From Hysterangium stoloniferum (lineage: Eukaryota > Basidiomycota > Agaricomycetes > Hysterangiales > Hysterangiaceae), in NCBI GenBank assembly GCA_015178975.1, contig WHVD01000183.1:1-64000 (forward strand): DNA of 64,000 nucleotides. The letters run 5' to 3'. The notes below the pieces were generated by a model that saw nothing but the letters and a program-made list of their open reading frames with translations, made no database searches and was not told where the DNA came from. Below, piece after piece: positions 45,075 through 57,300 of the stretch; position 1 is the stretch's first letter, and every line of letters begins with the position of its first letter. Both the position numbers and the translations under genes were made by a program.

Positions 45075-47730
45075 TCACACCTTTTGCATGAAACCCGCTA
45101 CACGCCCTAGATCGACAACCTGGGCCTCGCTCTCTACCGCGATTACTAGATTCTCCAACATCTATCATGCCGTGTCATCAACAAAAGGAAGACAATAGGG
45201 GAGGTATACTATCTACGCACCTGTTCAACTTGATCCATAGGCACTCCTGTGCATAGTGATACAATCTTTTTGCACTGGAACTCCTTATCCGCACTAGCAC
45301 CCTGCAACTGCTTCAACCTCGCCTCCATCATCTGTTCCGTTCTCCTGTGCCACATCTGCATTCGTCTCATCTTCACTAAATGCTCTCTTGTATTTTCCTC
45401 AGGAATAGGTGGCTCAAATTCAAAGGGATTTGTTGCGAGATCGTCAAATCCTACTCCACTCAATGTAGATTCTGCGCCTCGGTACACAAATGCACCTTTA
45501 GTCGGTTCTTCCCCTTCCATCGTACTACGACCGGTCCAGTCGACGTTGTCCTCATCTTGAAGGGCACGTTCCAGGTTACGTATCCGCTGGCGGACCTGAT
45601 CAAGCTCGCCGCACTTGCTTTGCCAGGTTTGTATTTGACGCCGCTGCTCTGCGAGCACGCGAGTGGATGCACGGAGCTTAGCTTGTATAGATGCAAGGCC
45701 TTCTTGTTTTGTTTTGATTTCAGTTTGGAACTCAGTGCTAAGGCCTGAAATCATCGATGTCATGTCTACGGAGGCAGGGTAAGACAAAGAGGAAAAAACA
45801 AAATAACAGGGACAACATACCTGCGATAACATCTTTACTTTTCTGTACAGGAATAGACGGCGCAGATCGTAGCTGTGCAAGAAAGTCGTCTGCACGCATT
45901 GGTTGCGATGGATCCTGAATGATAACGTCAGTGTCACATACAAGATACAATCAACGATACTTGCATCAGCCTCGAGTCCAAAATCACCAGGTCGAAGGCC
46001 CAACTTATTCGCCAAAGTCCGATTCGCGCCACAATCTATCAGCGTCTTTACTAAACTGCGATTGCCCACCCTCGCAGCAATATTCAACGCTGTGTCTCCA
46101 TGAATATTCTGAATATCCACGAGACTCTTAAAATCGCCGTCTTGATGCTCCGCAATCCACATCAATACGCCTTCCATATAATATCGAGCAGCAGCTGCAC
46201 GACCCTTTACGCCTGCTATATGCGCGATATGATGCAATACACTAGAGCGTGAGCCATCGAGAGTACGTATTGAGGTATGGAGAAGCGAAACAAGCGAAGG
46301 AAAAAGTTGGGACTGGAAGCTGTGCATCGAGAGGACGGTGCGCATTAGAGGAGTTTCGCCTGCAAAATTACCGGTGCAGGGGTTAGCGCCATTTTGTACG
46401 AGCAATTGAACAAGATTATCTCGTGCGAGGGATGCGGCGAGGTGTAAAGGAGTATGACCCTGGTCATCGAGTACGACGTCCATATCTGGGAATGGACCTG
46501 ACGAGAGATCCCGATTGGTTATCAGTAAGTTCAGTATAGTATGTGGGTCTGTCGCTTGCTTATGAATTGCGCTGAGGATGGCGGTGCGCTTCGTGTTGTG
46601 AAGGGGGGCGAGTTTGTCGCTGTTGGTTGATCCGGATGATGAAGGTTTATCGGCCATGCGGGTAAGATGCGTTTCTGGGTCGTCAACTGCCATAGCGTCA
46701 GATTGAGCCTGAGCAAGACCATTCAGAGTAACTTCTCTGTTGAACTGAGAACCATTCATCTTTGACGGCGATCCAGGTTCTAATCTTGCGCGTTTGGACG
46801 GTGAGGGAAAACCATCACGTTCTCCATTGATAGCAGACCGCGGCCGTGGAGACGGATCGCGCATGTCGGTAGCCATGCCTTGAGCACTGTTTGGCCTGCG
46901 GATGTCTGACGATCTGGGTCGCTTGAGGGCGGGGGATGTTATATGATTAGAGCCCGCGAGGGGGGCGGGCGGCTGCAACTGTGTAAGGCCTGCTTGAGGC
47001 GCACCAGGTGAGGCGTGCGGAGAGGATCGATGTGCGTATGGATTAAAGTTAGAGCTAGACGGCGTAAATAGACCCTGAGCACGACCTTGGTTCAATAATT
47101 TAAGAGCAGACCCTGGGAGAATTGCGGGCGGCGCCAGCTGGTTTGGTTGTTGTGTGTGTTGGGGAGACTGCTGGTTTGGATAGTAGCCAACGTAAGGCGG
47201 GTGATATGCCGGAGATCCTGACGGTGGACGGGCGGGTGCGAGGGCGGGAAGCGTCGGGAACGAAGTGAGATTTGAGGCGGATGGCATGTAGTCGAAGAGC
47301 GGAGTGAGGAGGTGTGCGACGCCGAACTGCGCAGCAACGTCGCGTCCTCTATCGAGCGGAATCCTACGTGTATGAAATTAACCACAGTCATTGCAGACAG
47401 CGTAGGACGCGTTGACTGACCAAGTTCCCTGATATTTGCCATATCCGCCCTGTACAATCTCGTGCTTCCCAGGGAGAATCTCCTTCTCAAGAATCTTCGT
47501 TCGTCGCCCTTTGTCTATGCCAGCAACCTTGAGGATTTGTGTCGCGTTGACATATGAGTCTGCTCTGCGACGCATTACCGCTATACCACGTATCATGCAC
47601 TCGTAGACCTAGTGGAAGAACAGTTGAGGGATGGGTGTCATTTGGGACTGAAAGAACGCACCTGTACTGAAGAATATACAGCATTGTAGATCTTAATACC
47701 TGGCGGTGGACGCGTTTGGTTTGCAGCCAT
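45075..47730 (-). CDS. MBP1: Mbp1-like APSES transcription factor (MBF DNA-binding subunit)
   Basis: G1/S cell-cycle transcription factor binding MCB boxes (ACGCGT). It starts [20 protein letters not shown]. The APSES/KilA-N domain has [40 protein letters not shown] and [17 protein letters not shown], then [21 protein letters not shown] Pro/Ser-rich linker follows. Central ankyrin repeats include [20 protein letters not shown] and [20 protein letters not shown]. The coiled-coil C-terminus ends, after a last intron, with [20 protein letters not shown] then VAGFMQKV* at 45075. This ending matches known fungal Mbp1/Swi6 tails, so the frame that stops at 45209 is intron read-through. ACGCGT at 47815 suggests autoregulation. 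It is convergent with Prp4. Confidence 0.93.
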
Positions 47731-47814
47731 AGTTGAGGAGGGCGGCGGTGAGAAGAAGAACGGATGGGTGATGGGGGGATCACGAGAATGACACGCGCCG
47801 CGCCCATGGACAGA

Positions 47815-47820
47815 ACGCGT
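47815..47820. promoter_or_regulatory. MCB box upstream of Mbp1
   Basis: ACGCGT lies 85 bp upstream of the Mbp1 ATG. This is the target of the protein encoded just below it, consistent with feedback control. Motif evidence only. Confidence 0.45.
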
Positions 47821-48095
47821 CGAATGAAGTTGGCGCTCGTGACACCCGTGGCTTTTCAGGGCAGACTGATTGCTACTGGTGAACGTGAATAGGAAATTAC
47901 AGATTAAAATAGGTCCTGAATCATTGTCGAACGGTCTAAGCTTACGCGGAACCCATGTAATGTATGTGTAGATTCGTGGGAATAGTCCACCAGTGTCACG
48001 GACATCTATATGCTCCTGAGTCCTTTGTCGCGTCAAAGTACGTATTTCGTTCACATGGTAACAACAAAATTACAAGTATTCCAAACACAAAAACA

Positions 48096-51000
48096 TCACC
48101 CATGGGATTGAGACAGTGTGCGAGACAGATTGTACGCCGCAGAAATCAATGTGACATGTGTGAAGCCCTGAACAGCATTACCTAGTCCTTCGCCCGCTTG
48201 TCCAATTTCTTCAGTACAGAGACCAAGATGGTTTGTATACTGCAAAAAATCCTGAAATGGGGTTAGTTCAGATGCGTACTCATATGATATGTCTCGCACC
48301 TCAAACATGGTTCTCGCCTTTTGAAGGAGGACATTATCATATTGACCAGCTCTCGTCAACGCCTCCACCGCCCTGCAAACGCCACGATGAGTAATCCACA
48401 TCAATCCCCGCCCATGTACATACCATAAGGTGCCTAAAATATATCAGTGCTGATATAATACATACCAGGGAGAGGGCTCACAGAGACAGAATGTACCCTC
48501 ATCACCACCCACCCCGTCATTCGTCTTACGAACGTCATATCTATAAACCAAATTCTGCACAACACGGAATGGCATCAGTAGTCGCTGAGTTTGCCACGAT
48601 TCTTACATTGGCAGTAAGACCACCTCTCTCCGGCGACTTCAAAATATGATGTAGAGTGCTCAAGAACCTCTCGTCCGTCTGTTCACGACATAAATATCCT
48701 AAACGTGGAGCCACACGCTACCACTCACTGCAGCAGAAAAGAAAACAAGAGGCATGATAAGCACCGCAGAATCCAGGACATCGGTGTCATCATAGCTCTG
48801 GGCAAAGAACTTCTTCTCTGAGTTCCAAGCGTGCGTCATGATATCCTCGTAGATCGAGTCTCGAGTAGTGTACCACACCATGCGATTAGGACATGGAAAA
48901 GAGCGTTTTTCGGCAAGCCGTAGGCCACGGTCAATGGCGACCCACATCATAATCTAAAATGTTTCAATACGGCCTGAGGCGTTGAACTTATCCATACCTT
49001 GGAATACTGATAAGAACTTCAGTACACGGGTAATTTCTGTCACGTAAATCACTCACGGTAAAGTGCTTTTTCTGCACTCGAACTTCCCTGTGACCTATAT
49101 TAACAATTATATACTTAGTTGATGATATTAAAACCGGTACCAGATCGATCTGACAGAGTGTAAACATATTTAAGAATCATCACTTCAAAAAAAAAAGATC
49201 AACTCACAGATCACGTTCCTGATAGTTCTTGACCACGTCTAATAGGAGCTCTAAGTTGCCTTACGATGTAGCTTTCCGTTTCACTCACAATCGATTCTAC
49301 CAATATAATTAGCAGCAAATAGAAGACACAATAGACAAAAATGAAGTCTCACAGCTCACGTACATCCGTCCTAGAATAACCGTCAACAAAACCAGCTAAA
49401 TCATTTCTCGAGGCCACTCACCACACATCGTAGGAAAGAGGTTTCCCGAACTGTGAGCAATCGTAGGGTTAACATTTGAGCCGTATTAAATTACTATCGA
49501 CCGTCTACCTTCTGGCTCAAATAAATACAGTCCAGCCTTACGAAACACAATCAGTATAGTCATCGTGCTCGAAGCTGGCAAGTCCGAAATTAGATACAAC
49601 ATCAATCTCAGCAATGCGGTGATGACATACCGGGCATTTCCTCACAATTCCCCATAAATATCCTTCAAAATAATATTATAGGTCAGAAAAAAACGTCACG
49701 ACAAAGTAAAAATGAAAACAACAAACCAATTGTAAATGATCTGCTGCTCCATTACCAATTCTGACGAAAAATCCAGACCAGTTTGAACATAAACCTAGAA
49801 TATACTTACCTTACGGGTTTCGAACTGGAATTTCATATGGGTGATTATTAGTTGGCGAATCAGCAAGTTTGCGGGCCATTACCCTTTATGCCCGTCTAGA
49901 TGGGTTAATTCGATCTCCTCAAGATCTTTCCCACCTAATGGCGCAATAGAAATTAGAGTGACCTAGCAATAATGGATAACTAAAAGTACCGTGAATAGTA
50001 TACCTGAAAATACAATATTAAAGATAGTAGATGAGTGTTGTAATACATGAGTTTACATTATTTGCAAGGAACCATCAGCATTCCGGTGTTGAAGCCTTGA
50101 GAAGATAAACTCCATGTACGCTAGGGAAAGTGATCTGAAAAAAATCTGAAAACAAAACGATACGATATCCTTACCGTGGGCTTCCTGCGTGAATCCTAGC
50201 CGAATGAGCGCATACAGCGTGAACGATGAATCTCTGATCCACGAGGCTCTAGTATAAAAAGTACGTAAATCTTCAGGATTTAAAGGATACTGAAATACCT
50301 GTAGTCCCAGTTTCGCGTCCCACCTATCATTTCCGGTAACGAGAAAGTGGGACTTGCTACAATCGCACCAGTAGGCTCAAAGATAAGCAGCTTCAGAGCG
50401 AGAGCACTACGATGTACGGCTTCTCTCCATGAGCCTTCGTAAGTTGACTTTCTAATCCAGTTCTGCCAGAATAGATAAGTCGCCTATGTGAACCCTGTGA
50501 GATCACTATTCGACTTGGGGATAAACGGACGAAGGCTACTTACTTTAGCAAGGGCATTGAGGAGGCTCTGCTGACAATATCAGCATTCAGATTGGGGAAA
50601 AAATAATACTAGTTCACCGTCGTCAAAATTGGATCATCCGCTGGACGAAGCTTAGAATCGCCCATGAGTAGAGCTGCGGAAAACTTATTCTAGCTCGTGT
50701 AGCAATGAAGATAACATAGCTCACCCGCAAAAGGTACACCAAGTTCATCGGCTCTTTCCTTGGTAGCCCGCGGGCGTTTCACACCAGTTCCCTCGGGGGG
50801 GACTCTCAATACAAACCTTGGAACCACTAAGTACATATCGATGCGCGGCTAGCTGACAATCTTACCATACAGCCTGCCCCTCCTCAAGTATCATATCCGA
50901 ACATACAGCTGGTCCAAGATGGCCTTTGTGTGACAGATCCAGTAGCTCCAGTTTCACGTTGGGAGGCTTTACAAAGTCGCCCAATGCCTCTGATACATAG

Positions 51001-51995
51001 CGCAAGTCCAGAGATAGTTTAGCATCGGGGGACACAAATTCAGCTTTATCGGGTAATGGGGTCGTTGCGGTAGGTTCGGCAGCGCTATTTGACGGATCTG
51101 CACTGAGATCCGGAAGGAGCTCGGTGGTGTGAGCGGAGCGTGCATAGTTGAATGCTGGTGCACATTCCATGCGAAGGGGAATTTTGCCCCTGATTACCTT
51201 AATCCAATGTTAGTGTTACATACCAGCTCTGACCCGGCGTCATTCTACCTCAACTTTGCGAATTAGCCAGAAGAGCAACGGCTTTGTTTGCTGAGAGTCA
51301 TTCAAAGGGAGAAAATCTGTAATGGAATTGACTACTTATTCGCCTTCCCTCAGATTTTTTATTCACCTGTTATTTGGGCTACTCCTGATTGATGAAGGAA
51401 TCTTCATAATAAATGCAATCAGATATAAGTCCGAGATTGGGGGGATTTAATACTTTGTGCATAAAACCTGATGCATCGTGGTCAGTATTTATACAAGAAT
51501 CCCGCATGAGCAGGGACCTTACATTTGAACTCGGCAAGTAGGCTTGTTTAATGCTGTACCCATCACAGTCAGGAAAAATAGAAAAGTGCCCTCCCTATAA
51601 ATGGTTACTGTGTAAGAACGGAGAGGAACAACTATAATAAAGTCAGAACTTTGTCCTTGTCGAGAATCCTCGCAAATATAGAGGGCGAATCAAAGTGCGG
51701 CACACAATAACTCTCAACTGACTCCAAGTGTTAGTAAACGCATACAGACAATTAGAGATCGATTGGCAATGCTACGTACCGGAGCCGTCCAAGCTGATCT
51801 TATTATGAGAGTGAAAACTAAGTGTGAGGCCGATTAGAATGAGGGGAAAGCAATTACTAGTGCAGCTGTTCTCATGTTCCCAACCCTGTTGGATTTTGGT
51901 GAGTTCCAAGTCTAAAATAACGAGCAGAATGCTAACAATCCATGATCTTGTATTTCAATGTATCCTCTTTCCTTGCGAGCTTTACTGCTAGACAT
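48096..51995 (-). CDS. Glycoside hydrolase family 15 protein, intron-rich, no signal peptide
   Basis: Alpha-glycosidase of the glucoamylase/trehalase family. It starts [19 protein letters not shown] at 51995, then [30 protein letters not shown]-type and [20 protein letters not shown] and YLPSSN. This N-terminal super-beta-sandwich is seen in bacterial and cytosolic fungal GH15. The (alpha/alpha)6 barrel has [26 protein letters not shown] and [12 protein letters not shown] (about 50330-50060). The C-terminal part has [40 protein letters not shown] and [20 protein letters not shown], including a conserved late Glu-rich motif. About 25 introns occur in 3.9 kb, several exons being under 60 nt. 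No secretion signal is seen, so it is likely intracellular. The starch or trehalose substrate is unresolved. Confidence 0.88.
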
Positions 51996-52145
51996 CTTGG
52001 ATATAGTTTCGTGAAAAGACTCAAATTGTGGGTCAACAATTCGTCTCACCCGACTCACACGATCACATGACGATCAACTAACCTTCATCATCATGGGGGC
52101 ATGACCAACTCTGTGCAATAGCTTCTCTGATGTAGTTGGGGATTT

Positions 52146-52169
52146 AACTAAGTACCCGGGTACTTAGTT
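52146..52169. repeat. Perfect 24-bp palindrome
   Basis: Half-site AACTAAGTACCC is followed immediately by its exact reverse complement. There is no spacer, and the centre is CCCGGG. Confidence 0.95.
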
Positions 52170-53127
52170 CACCTTAAACTTAAAATAAGCGGCAGTTCTC
52201 GAGAATAATCCCGCAATTCTAATTTTAAGTCTGCGTATTATTTTACACCAAGAACTTAAAATACTAGATAAGGGAATAGTACCTAAAGTTGCTAAATTTA
52301 AAACCCCTCCCTTTCCTTATGGGAGAACTCAGAATCGGGGAGATCAACATATAAGGCGTGTCCATTTGACCACTGCAACCCGAGCGTGAATAAATGGGGT
52401 CAAGTTGTTTCCATGTGACTTACTGAGAGTATTAATTGCAAAATAGTATACTGAATGGCGTGCCGAGTATGAATATCAAGAACTAGGCCTCCTATTCATT
52501 CATTAATACTCCATTAGCTGTAACACTTGAGACCGCCGCTAGGTACCGTCCGCTGATTGCATGTTAAACCTGCTGTCACACTGCCGGGCTATGCATGCTG
52601 CATGCCAGTGTCCATTGATAGATGGGATACTCTTTACCGCCTTTGTCTTATTTTTGTTGAGGGTAACTTATCTGTCTATCCGATGCTATACCGTATCAGA
52701 CAGGCGGCACACTTGTCACGCTTGCCATAGCGAAGCTCCAACTTCCTTTTGCACACTTAACATGGCACCATCATAACCCAGGCAACTAAAGGAAGAGAAA
52801 AATAACAAACAATTGGCGGACGTCGAGCGTTCGAATTTCGCACCGGAGCTACAGTCTGGGATCCGAGCTAAGGCAAGAATCTACGTTTCTCTGGATTATT
52901 TCATACAGGCCGCCGTCATTCTCTAGTTAATGTTGCATCGGACTGACAAGTTCCTCTTTGTAAGACATCTCAACAGGGACAACACCAGTGACACCAGCAC
53001 CATTTACAAATCTATTGTGGCTGCCGTCTAGCACATACAGTTAATCAGTAGATTATTCCAGCCATACAAATTGTCATCAACTACATGAAGTTCGTCAGAG
53101 TAGTGGTTTGATCAATTAAGTCCTCGG

Positions 53128-53158
53128 CACCCATGCCGTATACGATATGGCATGGGTG
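53128..53158. repeat. Hairpin with 10-bp arms
   Basis: CACCCATGCC and GGCATGGGTG are separated by 11 nt. Role unknown. Confidence 0.9.
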
Positions 53159-53549
53159 ACATTTTGTGACCATCGATTGGTGAGGTATACCACTGATATG
53201 GCATAGTATATATTCATTAGATAGCCGTCTCATACAAAAGTTACAATTCATTAAGATTAATCCCGATTAAGCCTCAAGATGGAAGTGAGGCTTCGTAAGT
53301 GGTTCATATTTCATTACGATAGCTTATCGGGTCCAACCCGACGTATTAATTCGCAATTGTGGCCGTGGGCCCCTAGGTCCAGATTGCGCTTGATGCTTTG
53401 CATGACGAATTGCACATTGAATCCTTTGCGAGTCAGCGGCTTCAATGTTGAGTGCTTGGAAGTACCACCGCGCCAACTGGTAGGTTTGCTTGCGGAAACC
53501 TCTGAGCTGTGGGATGCAAAAATTATTAGCTAAAAACGCGGCTAAAGAA

Positions 53550-54353
53550 TTATATAACTAGACATACAGGTATATATTTCTTGGATGTCGATGGCGTCAC
53601 TTTAAAGACAGAGCTGTTTGGTGGAGCACGAGTACTTGAACTCCCCCGTGGTCGTCGACCAAATGTCTGGAAGACGGATAAAACAAGAAAGGTGACTGCC
53701 TCACGATCTGACAGCCCCGACAGCGAGTACGCTATACAGACGCCGACGGTGTCAAAAAGAAAGGCGTCGACATCAGGGAAAAGGTAGTAATCGATAGAGA
53801 CGTGATAAAGAAGCGTCTGCCAGGCATCAATGATAAATCTGAAGAGAATTCATCAACTGGAAAACATGGAGTCTGATAGCACTCACGATGCCAAAAACTG
53901 CTTGATTACTGGTATCGCCCACCAGTAGGCGAAAAGAACCAAGCCTTCACCATTTTGATCTAAGAAATCGCGTGCGTTGGCTCTGCCAATCAACAAAGGC
54001 AATGTCGTGCCGAGAAGCTTCGCGATGCTTTGTAGGTCCTGCACGGGATCCATCGTACTTCTATTCCCAAACCGTTTCAACCACGTCCATCCGAACAATG
54101 TCTGCACCAATTGAATCTCAAGTGTGAGATGCCATGGCTGTACACGGGATAACCGTCGTCGAAATCTTCGAGGAGAGTAAATGCGGAGAAACGACTGGAT
54201 GAGAAGAAAGATGCCCCAATAAGTTATAAAAGGTGCAAGAACTGCGACACCTTTATCGGAAATATAGGGAATCAACCTTGGACGGTGGGTAAAGTAAAAT
54301 GGTAGGGTCATATTAGATGAGGTTGAGAGATTTAGAATCCAAGTAGAGTCCAT
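53550..54353 (-). pseudogene. Relic of a Sur2-like sphingoid-base C4-hydroxylase
   Basis: Related to the fungal fatty acid hydroxylase superfamily (sphinganine C4-hydroxylase, ER membrane). Exon 1 (54353-53883) has LPFYFTHRPRLIPYISDKGV then AVLAPFITYWGIFL, VQTLFGWTW, LQSIAKLLGTTLPLL and AYWWAIPVIKQFLA. A clean intron leads to SFIIDAWQTLLYHVSIDYYL, then FPDVDAFLFDTVGVCIAYSL and EAVTFLVLSVFQT. Functional members have a His-box segment (HxxxH...HSWHH) between the DTW-like and FLLDSVG-like blocks. Here about 20-25 residues are gone, including that box. Just after VFQT the frame slips relative to a residual VDDHGG motif, and the C-terminal His-rich part is absent. Likely a dead paralogue; an expressed non-enzymatic remnant is less likely. 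Confidence 0.6.
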
Positions 54354-57300
54354 CGAGAATAGCAATAGCAATGAGCGTGTTATACCTGTGGACATACTGG
54401 TGAAGAATAAGCTAAAATGCTGACGACTCATATATGGTTGTAGATAACCGGCCTTTGTACTCAAAAGCATTCTCGGACATCAGTTGGCGATCAGCTCCTA
54501 GGCAGCGCATAACCGCTCGCAAAACTGAGATACTTTCCCCATGGCGCAACGCACTAAGCAACAGAGATCAGGATATAAACTTATCACGAATTATCTGATA
54601 ACTAGCTCCATCAACTTGTGGTGAGTCTGTTCGGCCCAGCCTCCATAGGCGACCATGTGCCCGGTGCGGAGTTGCGCGTAAGAACATTGCTCGATCTAAT
54701 TTGTCGGTCAATCTGCAGTTAGCAGCTCGAGGAAGACGATATTTTGTCGATCCTCCTCAGAGATTTGCACCGAGCTGATGCCTAAAACCTAACGATGTAA
54801 GTTGCTTGTGTGTCGCTCGTGCGTTTGATGGCTATGCACTTGTTGGGAGATTTGTCCGAGGAGGCCTATCGCAGCGCTTTGTTTTCTCCTTTCGCTGCCT
54901 TCTTCGCGTATTTGTCAGCCCTCTCGTTTTCATATCGAGTTCCGTGACCGCTGCCTTACAGAGAGCCTCCGTCTGCGGTTCCCTAATCCCCACCAAGTAT
55001 TGACCCGCCGTAGTTTACTGCACGTCCTGGAATCTTATTGCAGCTTCGTTGTTCAATGTAATCATCCCATCCCCGCAGCCATTTTCCTGCTTTAGCAGCT
55101 CCAGCCTCAGGATTATTCCCACCGATTCAGCCTCATATACTGAATGTTCCTCCCTGCACCGGAATTCTCAAATTATGACTAATTACACACATGCCAAGTA
55201 AATAAGTCGACATGTCTAATTGGTCAAGATGTTACCAACGAAGAATAAGGGCATTCAGCCTTGTTAGGAACCGTTTGTTGTTGGGTGCTACCCTGATCAT
55301 GGGAGTCTCAAGTTACTAGGGTCCTCAACGTTCGACCTTTATCTGCCTATTAATTACCCGAATGCTACTATGCATGTTGCACATCGAAATTCAACTACGA
55401 GTTTCCTTCGTATGTTCCTTCAGGGACTACTGGACTGCTTCCGTCGAATTCATTTGCCAGTGGTAGACAAAGCGTATGATTACCGACATCGCAATCTCGC
55501 ATTTTGATTGAAATATCATAACGTATCCGGTAGCATCATTCTGAGGTAGGGCTGGAAGAGCCCCGGATCCACTAGATGTATAGATATTTTGTGTCGGTTC
55601 AGGACGGCCATAATACTTTGATGGCCACAGCTATATATGACATGGATAGATAGGAGGAAACCTCTCTGGGCAGATGCCACATAGATCAATATCTGACCTG
55701 AGCTTTCATACCAAAGAAGTTAACTGTGCTTGAATTGTTAGTCCAAAGGGGTTGGACGCTATCCCAGTTGGACTACCACCATTCCGAATCATTGTGGACT
55801 TCCCCCTGAAGCAGCCAGATTGGTCATCGATGTCGAGTGGGGATATACAATTAATTTGGTGCCAGTTTAGTACCAAATGTGGATTTCAAGTAAGGTTTTC
55901 ATTGCAAAGACTTCGTTTTGTGTACAGAGCTTACTTATACCCCCGTGCTCTTACTGGAGATAGCGTTAAAATCGTAATGCAAGCGTTAAAACACACCGCT
56001 GACCAAAGAGCCCTCGGGGCTAGAAGCATTGCGGATAATTGACGTATGTTTGGACGGGATCGCCGAGCCAACTGAGAGTCTTGCCTTCTCCCTCCCTCCG
56101 ATGTACAGTATCGCCGCCGCTCCTACCCCGGTAGACAGCTTAATAGTACCTGGAGTTTACATGGAGAAGTTGGAACGGTGTGATTCTCGAGTGGGTTGTA
56201 CGCTGGCTCATTCAAGTTACTGCTGCAGGTCATCGACGTCTTCCTTCCCTTTCCCTTCTATGCTGTAGCATCTGCATATACAGCTATTAGAAGTCTTTGT
56301 TCACCCTCGGGGAGGGGGTGCAACCGTTACCAAACTGGCACCAAGGATCCACAAGCAACTTGCACCTGAGAGGGATACTCTTGACCTGTATGTGTATATA
56401 TGTTTCACCGCTGTGCACATATCCATTGTTCAACTTATCTTCAGGTATTTCCACGCCGCTGCTATGCTATATAATCTACCACGAGAGATTGCGCACGCCA
56501 TCGTATCAGAAATTGAACCTCTGGATTTATTACACTGGCATTAACTCAAAAATCATTTTAAAATTTGATAATTCCGTGGCATATCCGGTATAAAATCGTT
56601 GTTGTTTAGTTCCCCTATTCTAGCATTTGGAAACCTCCTTGCTTCTCGACCGGATGTGGTATCCAAGTATTCATTGGGCCTCAGGATTTGACCTCCTTCA
56701 AGATGGTCAATCGTGTTATCTAATAGAAGAAGTAAAGAACAAGAGGCCAACTGTTTAGTTGACTGTCACCCGCCTAGCTCTAAATCTAACGGTTAACCCA
56801 CATAGCTTCTTTATGGGCTTTACTCACAATACCCATTTTGTATGACCACCAGGTTTTGCAAATACGCTAAAGCAAGTTGTTCCCAGACATATTCGAGAGC
56901 TGGGTCTCTGTCCATTTACTAAGACGATTGATGGTTGGGACCGGTACGATGAATGCCTCGAGGTGCGCCTTTGTGCACGGAATATCGAATGAGCATAACA
57001 TTAAGATTAGGCTTTGCAATTCCCACATCTTACTCGACTCACTATATCTAATTAGAAATTGGACCAAGATTTGATCAGAACCTCCTGAACATGCTTCATA
57101 TCAATCCGCGGCTACGACATGAATATCCGGGCGTGCTGGTCAAAACATTTAGGTGCAACACTCCGCGAAGTACATTTGCCATAACTCTCACGCTTTGCCC
57201 TTTTGTGGTGGGATAAACTTAAGAGAGATCCTTAGTGATGAATCAAAAGTCAACATCATGTTCAAATTTCGAGGCCTTATCCATTGACCTCTTGGCGTCG

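Larger units (their letters stand above)
51996..53549. other. Gene-poor stretch with palindromes
   Basis: It contains the GH15 promoter region, a 24-bp palindrome (52146-52169), nearby short inverted and direct copies of ACTTAAAAT (52177, 52221, 52252) and a hairpin (53128-53158). Short frames such as 52561-52776 and 53279-53533 show no family. Confidence 0.45.

Noticed and set aside
45209-45230. End of the Mbp1 reading frame at 45209
   Set aside because: The last residues read through an intron. The conserved tail VAGFMQKV follows after splicing and ends at 45075.
47710-47715. ACGCGT in the first exon of Mbp1 as a further MCB site
   Set aside because: Within coding sequence; possible, but no reason to prefer it over chance.
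52561-52776. 71-codon plus-strand frame with a hydrophobic stretch
   Set aside because: No signal, family or neighbouring exon support.
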